Assembly: GCF_900111745.1 (NCBI RefSeq)
Contig: NZ_FOIJ01000003.1
Span: 434,001 to 498,000, forward strand
Direction of reading: 5' to 3'
DNA length: 64,000 nt
DNA from: Stigmatella erecta
GTDB lineage: Bacteria; Myxococcota; Myxococcia; Myxococcales; Myxococcaceae
Below, in pieces: positions 37,873 to 46,500 of this stretch (its first letter is position 1; every line of letters begins with the position of its first letter). A program made the translations under genes and the position numbers. The notes under the pieces are model-generated. The model saw only the letters and a list, made by a program, of their open reading frames with translations, was not told the DNA's origin and did not search any database.

Positions 37873-38526
37873 CTACTCGTCCCCCTTCTGGCCCACGAAC
37901 TGATCATTCTTCTCCCGGAAGAGGAGATTGAAGCTCGTGAGGGAGCCGTAGACGCGGGTGATGTAGGACTGCATCTCCACCTTCTCGGCGTCCGTCAGCT
38001 TCGGGTGGGCATTGAGCTTCTGCTCCAGCGTGCGGAGCCGGTCTCGCACCATGACCACCTTGTGGAAGAGGTTGTCGATGGGCAGGTCCTTGCCCTGCAC
38101 CTCCGGCTTGCCGGGAACGAGCTTGATCGTCCCCCCCTCCCACTTGCCCGCGAGCGGCGGGGCCTCGCCCTCGCCCGCGGCCTCCCGGAAAATCTCCATC
38201 AGCTCTTCACGCGTCATGTTCAGGTCTCCCAGTTCGACGAGCTCATTGGGCTCTCTCTTGCGCCGCACCACGGGGGCCACGGTGCGCGCGGCCCGCGCCC
38301 GGGACGAGGAGGCCACCGGCGCCTGGGCGCTCACCCCGCCCCTGGGCGCGAACGCATCCCCACAGATGGGCGCCGAGGGCGGAAACAGCCCGCGCCCCGG
38401 GTAGATACGGCAGGGCCCCACCCACCCGCGGTGGTCCACCGAGTGAGCGCTCCACAGCTTGCAGTTGCCACAGACCCGCTCTTCCGGCTGGAAGACGGGC
38501 AGCGCGGTGGGCGAGTCATCAGGCAT
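37873..38526 (-). CDS. Cys-motif protein with disordered linker, function unknown
   Basis: 217 residues from ATG 38526, overlapping the stop of the S46 peptidase gene by four bases, so the two are co-transcribed. The N-terminal region (about 15-60) has CGNCKLW followed by two more single Cys, a spacing that could hold zinc. A basic, Ala/Arg-rich linker follows (about 65-95). The C-terminal 120 residues are helical, with a likely coiled coil (VVMVRDRLRTLEQKLNA). No signal peptide. Its coupling to an exported peptidase is unexplained. Confidence 0.65.
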   Translation of the reverse strand: MPDDSPTALPVFQPEERVCGNCKLWSAHSVDHRGWVGPCRIYPGRGLFPPSAPICGDAFAPRGGVSAQAPVASSSRARAARTVAPVVRRKREPNELVELGDLNMTREELMEIFREAAGEGEAPPLAGKWEGGTIKLVPGKPEVQGKDLPIDNLFHKVVMVRDRLRTLEQKLNAHPKLTDAEKVEMQSYITRVYGSLTSFNLLFREKNDQFVGQKGDE

Positions 38527-40700
38527 CAGCGCTTCTCCCCCGGCATGGAAGGCCCCTTGCGGACGCCCAGCTCCCGCAGCAGCCCGTCCGCGTTCTCCAC
38601 CTGGTCCAGCATCCACAGCACGTAGCGGACATCCACGTTCACGTTGCGCGCCACATCCGGGTTGTAGCCGAAGTCATTGGCCACGTTCTCCCAGACGCGA
38701 TCGAAGTTCACGCCCACCAGCTCGCCCTTGCCATTCACGGTGGGGCTACCGGAGTTGCCGCCCGTGGTGTCCGCGGACGACAGGAAGTCCACCGGCACGT
38801 CCTTGAGCGCCGCGTCCGCCCAGGGCCCGAAGCGCTTCTCCCGGGCCGTGGCGAGCACCTTGTCCGGCACGTCGAAGGGCTCGGCGTCCGTGTGCTTGGC
38901 GAGCACGCCGGAGAGCGTCGTCTGGGGCGTGTAGAAGACGCCGTCGCGCGGCGAGTAACCCTCCACCTTGGCGAAGGTGACGCGCAGGGTACCGTTGGCG
39001 TCCGGGGCCACGGGCTTGCCCGCGTGGGCCAGCACCGCGCGCCGCCACTCCGGGCGCAAGCGCCGCCGGGCACCCTCCCGGCGGTCCTTCACCGCGTCCA
39101 GGGCGGTCAGCTCGGTGGCCAGATCCAACCCGAAGGCGAGCAGCGCGTCCTTGCGGGCCTGGAGCTGGGCCTCGGAGGCCTGGAACATGGCCATCCGCTC
39201 GCTCAGCGTGAGTACCTTCGTCGTGGCATACAGGGCGTTGATCTTCGTGGCCACGGCCTTCTCCGAGAAGGTGGGGCCAAAGTGCTTGTCCACCGCGGCG
39301 ATGCGCTCGGCGGGCCCCAGCGCCTGGGCGCGGCGCACGAAGGCCAGGAGCAGCCGCTTCTCGGCAGGCAGGAAGAGGTTCTTCTGCTCGCGCTCGAACT
39401 GGTCCTTCAGCCGCACGAGCTCGCGCTCCATGAACTCGGGCTCGCGCTCCATGTCGGGCTTCGCCCGCTCGCGCGCCAGCTGGCCCAGCGTCGCGGCCAT
39501 GGACACCCCGCGCGCCCCCGCCCGGAGGTTGTTGAGCAGGAACTCGCGCTCCCACGTGCGGGCCTCCTCCTTCAAGGACTCCCGCAGCTCCTCGCGGGAC
39601 ACCAGCGCCCCGGCATACTCGGGACGGGCCTGCGCCCACCGCACCACGGCGGCCTCGTGCTCCTGCTGCTTCTCGATGATGCGCCCCCGCGCGAGTCCTG
39701 CGAGCTGGCCACTGGCGTTCTTCGCCCGGTTGTGGAGGCTCTTGAGCGTGGAGGCCACGGCGATTTTCCCCGCGGCATCCTTCGCCCCTTCTTGCTCGAG
39801 GATGCGGATGGCCTCGCCGTAGAAGTCGATGACCCGGGGGTAGAAGCGCGCCTGGCGCTCCGCCATCTCCTCGGCCAGCAGGGCGCGGAACGAGATGCCG
39901 GGGTAGCCCAGCACCATGACGAAGTCTCCGGGCTGAACGCCCTGCGGGGCGAGCGGGAAGTAGAACTCCGCCCGGTGGGGCACGTTCGTCTCGCTGTAGG
40001 CCGCCGCGGAGCCATCCGGCGCGGAGTAGGCGCGCACGATGGCGAAGTCGCCGGTGTGGCGGGGCCACATCCAGTTGTCCTCCTCGCCCCCGAACTCGCC
40101 CACCGCGCGCGGCGGGGCATAGACGAGCCGCACGTCCGCCAGCTCCACCGAGTCCACCAGCACGTACTGGGAGCCCCCGTCGAACACGGACACCTGGCAG
40201 CGCGTGGCCGGACGCTTCTCGCACCCGGCGACCAGCTCCTTCTGCTGACGCTCGATGGCCTTGAAGCGCGCCAGATCATCGGCCCCCGCGGGGACCCCGG
40301 CCAGCACCTGCTTCGTCACGTCCGTGAAGGCCCGGGGCACGAGGATGCGGGCGCCCTTGCCCGGCAGCTCCGCCTCGCGGCCCGTGGCCAGGAAGCCCTG
40401 GGAAATCAAATCCCGCTGGGGCGAGCTGTGCTCCTGGATGATGGAGAAGACACAGTGGTGGTTGGTGATGACCAGGCCCGAGGAGGAGATGAACGCCCCC
40501 GAGCACCCGCCCACGTTCACCGCGCCCGCCAGGAGCCCCGTGCCCCGCTGGGCATCCCACAGCCGCCCCGGGGGCAGCTGCAGCCCCTGCGCCTTGAGCC
40601 AGGCCGGATCCAGCTCCAGCACCTGTTGGGGAGTCCACTTGCCCTCGCCGGCGAACGCCGGGAGCGCCACCCACAGCAGCAGCAGCCACATCGTCTTCAT
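38526..40700 (-). CDS. S46-family dipeptidyl-peptidase, DPP11 type
   Basis: 724 residues with a signal peptide ending A-F-A near residue 17, matching the usual S46 length of about 720. The chymotrypsin-like half-sites are present: TNHHC near 79-83 for the catalytic His, the MWPRHTGD region for Asp, and GGNSGSP for the nucleophile Ser. Eighteen residues after that Ser stands Arg (in NFDRVWEN), the position occupied by Arg in DPP11 and Gly in DPP7. DPP11 enzymes cut N-terminal dipeptides with Asp or Glu in second place. It works in the periplasm on peptides and fits a proteolytic, predatory lifestyle. Confidence 0.9.
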   Translation of the reverse strand: MKTMWLLLLWVALPAFAGEGKWTPQQVLELDPAWLKAQGLQLPPGRLWDAQRGTGLLAGAVNVGGCSGAFISSSGLVITNHHCVFSIIQEHSSPQRDLISQGFLATGREAELPGKGARILVPRAFTDVTKQVLAGVPAGADDLARFKAIERQQKELVAGCEKRPATRCQVSVFDGGSQYVLVDSVELADVRLVYAPPRAVGEFGGEEDNWMWPRHTGDFAIVRAYSAPDGSAAAYSETNVPHRAEFYFPLAPQGVQPGDFVMVLGYPGISFRALLAEEMAERQARFYPRVIDFYGEAIRILEQEGAKDAAGKIAVASTLKSLHNRAKNASGQLAGLARGRIIEKQQEHEAAVVRWAQARPEYAGALVSREELRESLKEEARTWEREFLLNNLRAGARGVSMAATLGQLARERAKPDMEREPEFMERELVRLKDQFEREQKNLFLPAEKRLLLAFVRRAQALGPAERIAAVDKHFGPTFSEKAVATKINALYATTKVLTLSERMAMFQASEAQLQARKDALLAFGLDLATELTALDAVKDRREGARRRLRPEWRRAVLAHAGKPVAPDANGTLRVTFAKVEGYSPRDGVFYTPQTTLSGVLAKHTDAEPFDVPDKVLATAREKRFGPWADAALKDVPVDFLSSADTTGGNSGSPTVNGKGELVGVNFDRVWENVANDFGYNPDVARNVNVDVRYVLWMLDQVENADGLLRELGVRKGPSMPGEKR

Positions 40701-40805
40701 GGGCCCTCCCTACCCTGTCTGACGCCCGCTGGCGACCCCCTGGGTTCCTCCGGTTTTTTCCCGGAAGATGGGGGCCGCCCACGTGTTCGGGGGGGAAGGA
40801 GACCC

Positions 40806-41540
40806 ATGCAGACTGCCAGTGGCGCCAAGCTGAACGCAGGCCGAGTCACCCTCCTGCTCCTGTTCCTGGGGGCGGGGTGGTACTTCTGGGACACGGCCGC
40901 CCTGCTCCCTCTGAAGCTGCTGGTGGTGATGATGCACGAGAGCGGACACGCGATCGCCACCCTGCTCGTGGGTGGCTCCGTGGAGCACATCACCCTGCGG
41001 CTCGACCAATCCGGGGCCTGCCTGTCGAGCCTGCCTCCGGGCATCTTCCGGAAAATCCTCGTCTTTTCCGGCGGCTACCTGGGCAGCGCGGCGGTGGGCG
41101 CGGCCCTCTTGCTGGCCACGTTCCGCTTCCAGCTGCGGCGGTGGGTGCTGGGCGCCACGTGTGTGTGGCTGGGCGTCATGGGCGTCCTCTACGCGAGAGA
41201 TCCCTTCACCCTGGCCTTCTGTGTGGGCACGTCGGTGGTGCTGGGCCTGGCGGCGCGGTTCCTGCCGCAGGGGGCGGTGGATGTGCTCAACCTCTTCCTG
41301 GCGGCCTTCACCGCGCTCTACGCGCTGTTCGACTTGCGGGACGATCTCTGGGACAGCTCCATCCGCTCCCTGAGCGACGCGGCCCTGCTGGCCCAGCACA
41401 CGTGGGTGCCCGCCATCGCCTGGGCCGCGCTGTGGACGCTGCTCGGCGTGCTCCTGCTGGGGTGGGCCGCCTATGTCTCCATGCACGCCCGCCCCGCCTC
41501 GCCGTTCTCCTCCGTGTCCATGCACTCGCGGCGCTTCTGA
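40806..41540 (+). CDS. M50-like integral membrane protein
   Basis: 244 residues from ATG 40806 with GGAAGGAG upstream. The first membrane helix is followed by M-M-H-E-S-G-H, the H-E-x-x-H zinc motif of M50 site-2 peptidases, and five or six further membrane segments. The motif and the overall arrangement fit the M50B-like family. No PDZ domain is present. Members probably act inside the membrane, but the substrate is unknown. It diverges from the S46 peptidase across about 105 bases. Confidence 0.75.
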   Translation: MQTASGAKLNAGRVTLLLLFLGAGWYFWDTAALLPLKLLVVMMHESGHAIATLLVGGSVEHITLRLDQSGACLSSLPPGIFRKILVFSGGYLGSAAVGAALLLATFRFQLRRWVLGATCVWLGVMGVLYARDPFTLAFCVGTSVVLGLAARFLPQGAVDVLNLFLAAFTALYALFDLRDDLWDSSIRSLSDAALLAQHTWVPAIAWAALWTLLGVLLLGWAAYVSMHARPASPFSSVSMHSRRF

Positions 41541-41642
41541 GCCCCTGCCCGCGCCCGCCTCCCGGCCCCCGTGAATGTCCTGGGGGAAGCCCCGTCAGAA
41601 AGCACAACTCGGACAGCTCACCCCCGAGGGAGGAACAGCACC

Positions 41643-42041
41643 ATGGCTCTCAAGACTGGACTCTCCCTTCTGGCGCTCGGCGCCCTCTTCCTGGGCTCCG
41701 CCGCGCACGCCGCTCCCCAGGCCTCGCAGCACGCCGCCAGCCCCGCGACGCAGTCCCAGCACCTCCGCGGCCGCCGGCCGCAGCCCGCGCCCCCGGCGAA
41801 CGCGCAGGGCCGCTACGAGCTCAAGAGCGTGAAGCAGTGGGTCCCCGGCTACACCGAGAAGGTGTGGGTGCAGCGCGAGTGCAGGCACTCCCAGCACCGC
41901 CGGGGCGAGCGGTGCGAGGGCGGCTACTACCAGCAGCGCCAGGTGCCCGGCCACTACGAGACGGTGGAGGAGTGGGTGTGGGTGCCTGCCCCGTCGCGCC
42001 GCCCCCAGGGGCCGGCGTGGAACGCCTGGGCCTCCCGCTAA
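41643..42041 (+). CDS. Small exported protein, function unknown
   Basis: 132 residues from ATG 41643 with AGGAACAGCACC upstream. The signal peptide is cut near A-A-H-A-A (about residue 23). The mature part begins with a Gln/Ser/His-rich stretch, then a compact segment with repeated aromatic phrases (YELKSVKQWVPGYTEKVWVQ, later GHYETVEEWVWVPAP) and two Cys that may pair. Two related W-V-P-G-Y / V-P-G-H-Y units suggest an internal duplication. No known domain was recognised. Confidence 0.65.
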   Translation: MALKTGLSLLALGALFLGSAAHAAPQASQHAASPATQSQHLRGRRPQPAPPANAQGRYELKSVKQWVPGYTEKVWVQRECRHSQHRRGERCEGGYYQQRQVPGHYETVEEWVWVPAPSRRPQGPAWNAWASR

Positions 42042-42152
42042 GCCGGTGGCCCTCCGTTAGGGCGGACAAAGTTCCGCGCAACTGACAGGCCCCCCTCTCC
42101 GATAACAACTGTGAGTGCCTTCGACGGCCTCCACCCGGAAAGGGGGTCTGCC

Positions 42153-42290
42153 ATGAACCCAGCATCCGCTGTCATTGATCTCGAAGAGTTCCGCAAGCGC
42201 CGGGCCGTGAGCCCTCCGGCCCCCCGCCCTCCCCTGCCCTCCGCGGTGTGGTCCCCCGTGTGGGTATGGGTCATGTGCTGGCCCTACTGA
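42153..42290 (+). CDS. 45-residue microprotein with aromatic C-terminus
   Basis: ATG 42153, preceded by GGAAAGGGGG, opens a 45-codon frame ending TGA at 42290. It reads as a polar leader containing V-I-D-L-E-E-F-R-K-R-R, a Pro-rich middle, and a tail V-W-S-P-V-W-V-W-V-M-C-W-P-Y with four Trp in fourteen residues. Leader-plus-odd-core resembles a modified-peptide precursor or a membrane-active peptide, but no modifying enzyme was recognised beside it. It could also be a short conserved hypothetical. Third positions fit the local codon bias. Confidence 0.5.
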   Translation: MNPASAVIDLEEFRKRRAVSPPAPRPPLPSAVWSPVWVWVMCWPY

Positions 42291-42362
42291 GTGCCCCCTG
42301 GGTTGTCTCGTGCCGGACAGCGGGCATGTTCCCCCTGTCCCCCGCGCAGTAGGGTGCGCGGC

Positions 42363-43352
42363 ATGAAACTGCGACAACTGGGACGGCAGGGTCCGCAGGT
42401 CTCCGCCCTCGGGCTGGGCTGCATGGGCATGAGTGAGTTCTACAGCGGGCGCGACGAGGCGGAATCCCTCGCCACCCTTCACCGCGCGCTGGAGCTGGGC
42501 GTCACCTTCCTCGACACCGCGGATGTCTACGGGCCCCACCTCAACGAACAGCTCGTCGGGCGGGCCCTCCAGGGCAAGCGCTCACAGGTGTTCCTCGCCA
42601 CCAAGTTCGGCATCGTGAGGGACCCGAAGGACCCCTCCTCCCGGAGCGTGAGCGGCAAGCCGGAGTACGTGCGCCAGGCCTGCGAGGGCAGCCTCCGGCG
42701 GCTGGGCGTGGAGACGATTGATCTCTACTACCAGCACCGGGTGGACCCCTCGGTTCCCATCGAGGAGACGGTGGGGGCCATGGCCAGGCTCGTGAAGGAG
42801 GGCAAGGTCCGCTACCTCGGGCTGAGCGAGGCCTCCCCGGACATCATCGAGCGTGCCCACCGCACCCACCCCATCACGGCGCTGCAGAGCGAGTACTCGC
42901 TGTGGACGCGGGATCCGGAGCAGGGCGTGCTCGCCACCTGCCGGCGCCTGGGCATCGGCTTCGTGCCCTACAGCCCGCTGGGGCGCGGCTTCCTCACGGG
43001 CGCCTTCACCCGGCCCGAGGACTTCGAGCCGGATGACTACCGGCGCCACTCCCCGCGCTTCCAGGGCGAGAACTTCTACAAGAACCTGGAGCTGGTGCAG
43101 AAGGTGAAGGACCTGGCGGCGCACAAGGGGTGCACGCCCTCCCAGCTCGCCCTGGCGTGGGTGCTGGCCCAGGGCGAGGACCTGGTGCCCATCCCCGGAA
43201 CCAAGCGGCGCAAGTACCTGGAGGAGAACCTCCAGGCGCTGGACGTCTCGCTGACCGAAGGGGACCTGAAGGCCCTGGAGGCGGTGTTCCCCCAGGACGC
43301 CGCCGCCGGGCCGCGCTACCCCGAGACGATGATGAAGCTCCTGAACCGCTAG
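42363..43352 (+). CDS. Aldo/keto reductase
   Basis: 329 residues from ATG 42363, the standard length. It opens [27 protein letters not shown], typical of the YajO/AKR13-like group. The tetrad Asp-Tyr-Lys-His is visible in [14 protein letters not shown] and YQHRVD. NADPH-binding residues follow near the end ([14 protein letters not shown]). It reduces aldehydes or ketones in the cytosol; the substrate is unknown. A monocistronic gene by appearance. Confidence 0.92.
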   Translation: MKLRQLGRQGPQVSALGLGCMGMSEFYSGRDEAESLATLHRALELGVTFLDTADVYGPHLNEQLVGRALQGKRSQVFLATKFGIVRDPKDPSSRSVSGKPEYVRQACEGSLRRLGVETIDLYYQHRVDPSVPIEETVGAMARLVKEGKVRYLGLSEASPDIIERAHRTHPITALQSEYSLWTRDPEQGVLATCRRLGIGFVPYSPLGRGFLTGAFTRPEDFEPDDYRRHSPRFQGENFYKNLELVQKVKDLAAHKGCTPSQLALAWVLAQGEDLVPIPGTKRRKYLEENLQALDVSLTEGDLKALEAVFPQDAAAGPRYPETMMKLLNR

Positions 43353-43360
43353 GCAGCCCG

Positions 43361-43510
43361 CTACCACTTCACGAAGCGCGAGATCCGGCGGACGCGGGTG
43401 TACGGGCTCCCATCCGTGCTCAGCCCCAGGGCTTGCGCAGTAACAGAGTGCAGATGCGGGCCCACCCCGCCATCGTCCAAGGGCTTGGGGCCCTTGAGAA
43501 GCGCACATGC
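43361..43510 (-). pseudogene. Possible C-terminal gene remnant on the minus strand
   Basis: In the 230-base gap before the alpha-2-macroglobulin gene, a minus-strand frame ending at 43361 has G/C-biased third positions and a protein-like tail (ALGLSTDGSPYTRVRRIS then RFVKW). Upstream the frame loses this bias and runs into the antisense of the next gene, with no good start. It looks like the end of a decayed gene. It could instead be chance. Confidence 0.28.
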
Positions 43511-43581
43511 CGCTAGGCGGGAAAGAACTTTCCGCGCGATGGTCCGTTCCCGGGGACGTTCCGTTCCCCTTCGAGGACCGC

Positions 43582-46500
43582 ATGCTCTTCTCTCTCCCGC
43601 CGCGAGCGCTGCTGACACTGCTCGCCCTGGGCCTGACCGTTCCGGCGCTGCTTCCCTCCGTGCTCGCCGCCCGGGCCTCCCCGGATACCCTCGGAGGCCC
43701 CACCCGCCACCTGACCTTCGTCAGCACCGACAAGCCCCTGTACCGCCCCGGCGAACAGGTGCTGGCCCGGGGCCTGATGCTCGAAGCGCACAGCCGCAAG
43801 CCTTACGCGGGCACCGGACAGGCCACCGTCGAGATTCGAGGGCCCAAGGGGGACGTCATTACCTCCGCGCAGGTCCAGGTCCAGGACGCCGTGTGGGGCT
43901 TCCAGTGGCCCATCCCAGAAGGCATGGCGGGCGGAGAGTACACCCTCAAGGTCACCTTTCCCTGGCAGGGGGATGCCCCCGCCGAGCGGAAGTTCGACGT
44001 GCGGGCCTACCGGGCGCCCCGGCTCAAGTCACAGATCGAATTCCTCCGGGATGGATATGGCCCCGGAGACACGGTCACCGCGACCCTCGACGTGAAGCGT
44101 GCCGAAGGCGGCGTGCCCGCGGGCGCGAAAGTCACCGCCACCGCGCTCGTCGATGGAATCTCCGTGGCGCAGGTGCCGGGCACCGTCAACGCACAGGGAC
44201 TCTGCACCGTGCGCTTCACGCTGCCCAAGACCATCGAGCGCGGCGAGGGCACTCTGGCCTTCGCCATCGAGGATGGCGGCGTGGTGGAGACCGCGGCGAA
44301 GACCCTGCCCATTCTCCTGCAGACGCTGGACATCGCCCTCTACCCCGAGGGGGGCGAGCTCGTCGCCGGTCTGCCCTCGCGCGTCTACTTCCAGGCAAGA
44401 ACTCCCGCCCAGAAGCCCGCGGACCTGGTGGGCGTGGTGATCAACGCCGCCACCGGCCAGGAAGTCTCCCGGGTCCGCTCGGAGCACGAGGGACGCGGCC
44501 GCTTCGAACTGACGCCCCAACCCGGCGTGGCCTACGCGCTGCGCATCGATGAGCCCTCGGGCATCCGGAAGACGTTTCCCCTGCCCGCCGTGAAGACCCT
44601 GGGGGCCACCCTCCGCGCGAGCGAGGACGTCATCCCCGCGGGCAAGCCTGTCTCGCTCTCCGTGGCCCTCGCGGGCACGGCCCGGGCGAAGCTGACGCTG
44701 AGCCAGCGCGCGGTGGAGGTCGCCTCGGCCAACGTGGGCCCCCAGGGCACCGTGACGCTCGATCCCAAGGGCGCGGACGGCGTGCTCGTCGCCACGCTCT
44801 GGGCTCCGGACGGCCGCCCCCTGGCGGAGCGGCTCGTGTTCCGTCAACCCGCGAAGGCGCTCACCGTCGAGCTCCGCCCGGACAAGCAGGGCTATGTGCC
44901 GGGGGACACGGTGCGGCTCACCGCCCGGACCACCCAGGACGGCAAGCCGGTCTCCGCGCTGGTGATGCTCACCGTCACCGACGATGCGGTGCTGGAGCTC
45001 ATCGAAAAACGCGACCAGGCCCCCTCGCTCCCGGTGATGGTGCTGCTGGAGCCCGAGGTGCAGGAGCTCGCCGACGCCCAGGTTTACTTCGACGAGAAGA
45101 ACCCCAAGGCCCAGGCCGCCGTGGACCTGCTGCTGGGGACCCAGGGCTGGCGGCGGTTCGCGCTCGCCCATCCCGAGCAGTTCCTCTCCCAACATGGAGA
45201 CGCGGCCCAGCGAGCGCTGGCGATCCGGGTCCAGGCCGTGCCCACGCCCACCGCCATGCCCGAAGCCCTCTTCGGAGGGGCCGCCCCCCAAGCAGTCGCC
45301 CAGGCAGCACCGCTTCCCCCCCCGGCCGCACCACTTCCCGTCGCGGCCGCACCGCCTCCCGCCGCGGCCGCACCGCCTCGCGAGGCCAAACGAGACCTGG
45401 CCGCAGCCAAGCCCGTCCTGAACCGGGTGGAGCGAAGGGCCCGGCCCGTACTCCAAGACGAGCTGATGGCGGAGAAACAGGCTTGGCAACCGCCCGTGGT
45501 TTACCTCCGCGAGTACGCCCACACCGTGCGGCCAGGCCGCAAGCCAGGCGACCGCGTGGACTTCACGGAGACGCTCTACTGGAACGCCGGGGTGCGCACC
45601 GATGCCCAGACGGGCGAGGCCCGCGTCTCCTTCGCGCTGAACGACTCGGTCACCACCTTCAAGGCCTTCGCCGGCGCGGTGGGCGCCAGCGGTGCGCTCG
45701 GCGCCACGGTGGCGGACCTCGAATCCGTGCAACCCTTTTACGCCGAGCCGAAGCTCCCGCTGGAAGTCACTTCCGGGGATGTCATCCAGCTGCCGGTGGC
45801 CCTGGTGAATGGCACCGCGGCCCCCCTCCGCGGAGCCTCGGTGAAAGCGCACCTGACGGGCGATGTCCGCGTCTCCAGCGTGGGGACGGTGGACCTTGCC
45901 GCGAAGGAGCGCGCCCGGCGCCTCATCGAGCTGAAGATTGGCCAGGAGTCGAAACCCCTCGCGCTGACGCTCACGGCCACCGCTGGTGACTACACGGACA
46001 CGGTGACACGCACGCTGGCCATCCAACCGAAGGGCTTTCCCCTGCGGGCGTCCTTCGGAGGGCTCCTGTCGGCCCAGAACCCCGCGGTCCACACCGTGAA
46101 CCTCCCGGACAACATGGTGCGCGGCAGTGTCAAACCCTCCATCACCGTGTACCCCACCCCCCTGGCCAACCTGACCGAATCCCTGGCCCGGCTCATTCAA
46201 GAGCCCTCGGGTTGCTTCGAGCAGACGAGTTCCACCACCTACCCCATGACGATGGCGCAGCAATACTTTCAGTCCCACAGCGGGGTGGATCCGAAGCTGG
46301 TGGCCTCGGCACGTGAGAAGCTGGACGCGGGCTACAAGCGCCTGACGGGCTTCGAGTGCCCGGACAAGGGCTACGAGTGGTTCGGGGAGAACCCTGGCCA
46401 CGAAGCCCTGACGGCCTTCGGCCTGCTGCACTTCACCGACATGCAGCAGGTGCGCGAGGTGGACGCGGCGATGCTCGAGCGCACGCGGGCCTGGCTGCTG

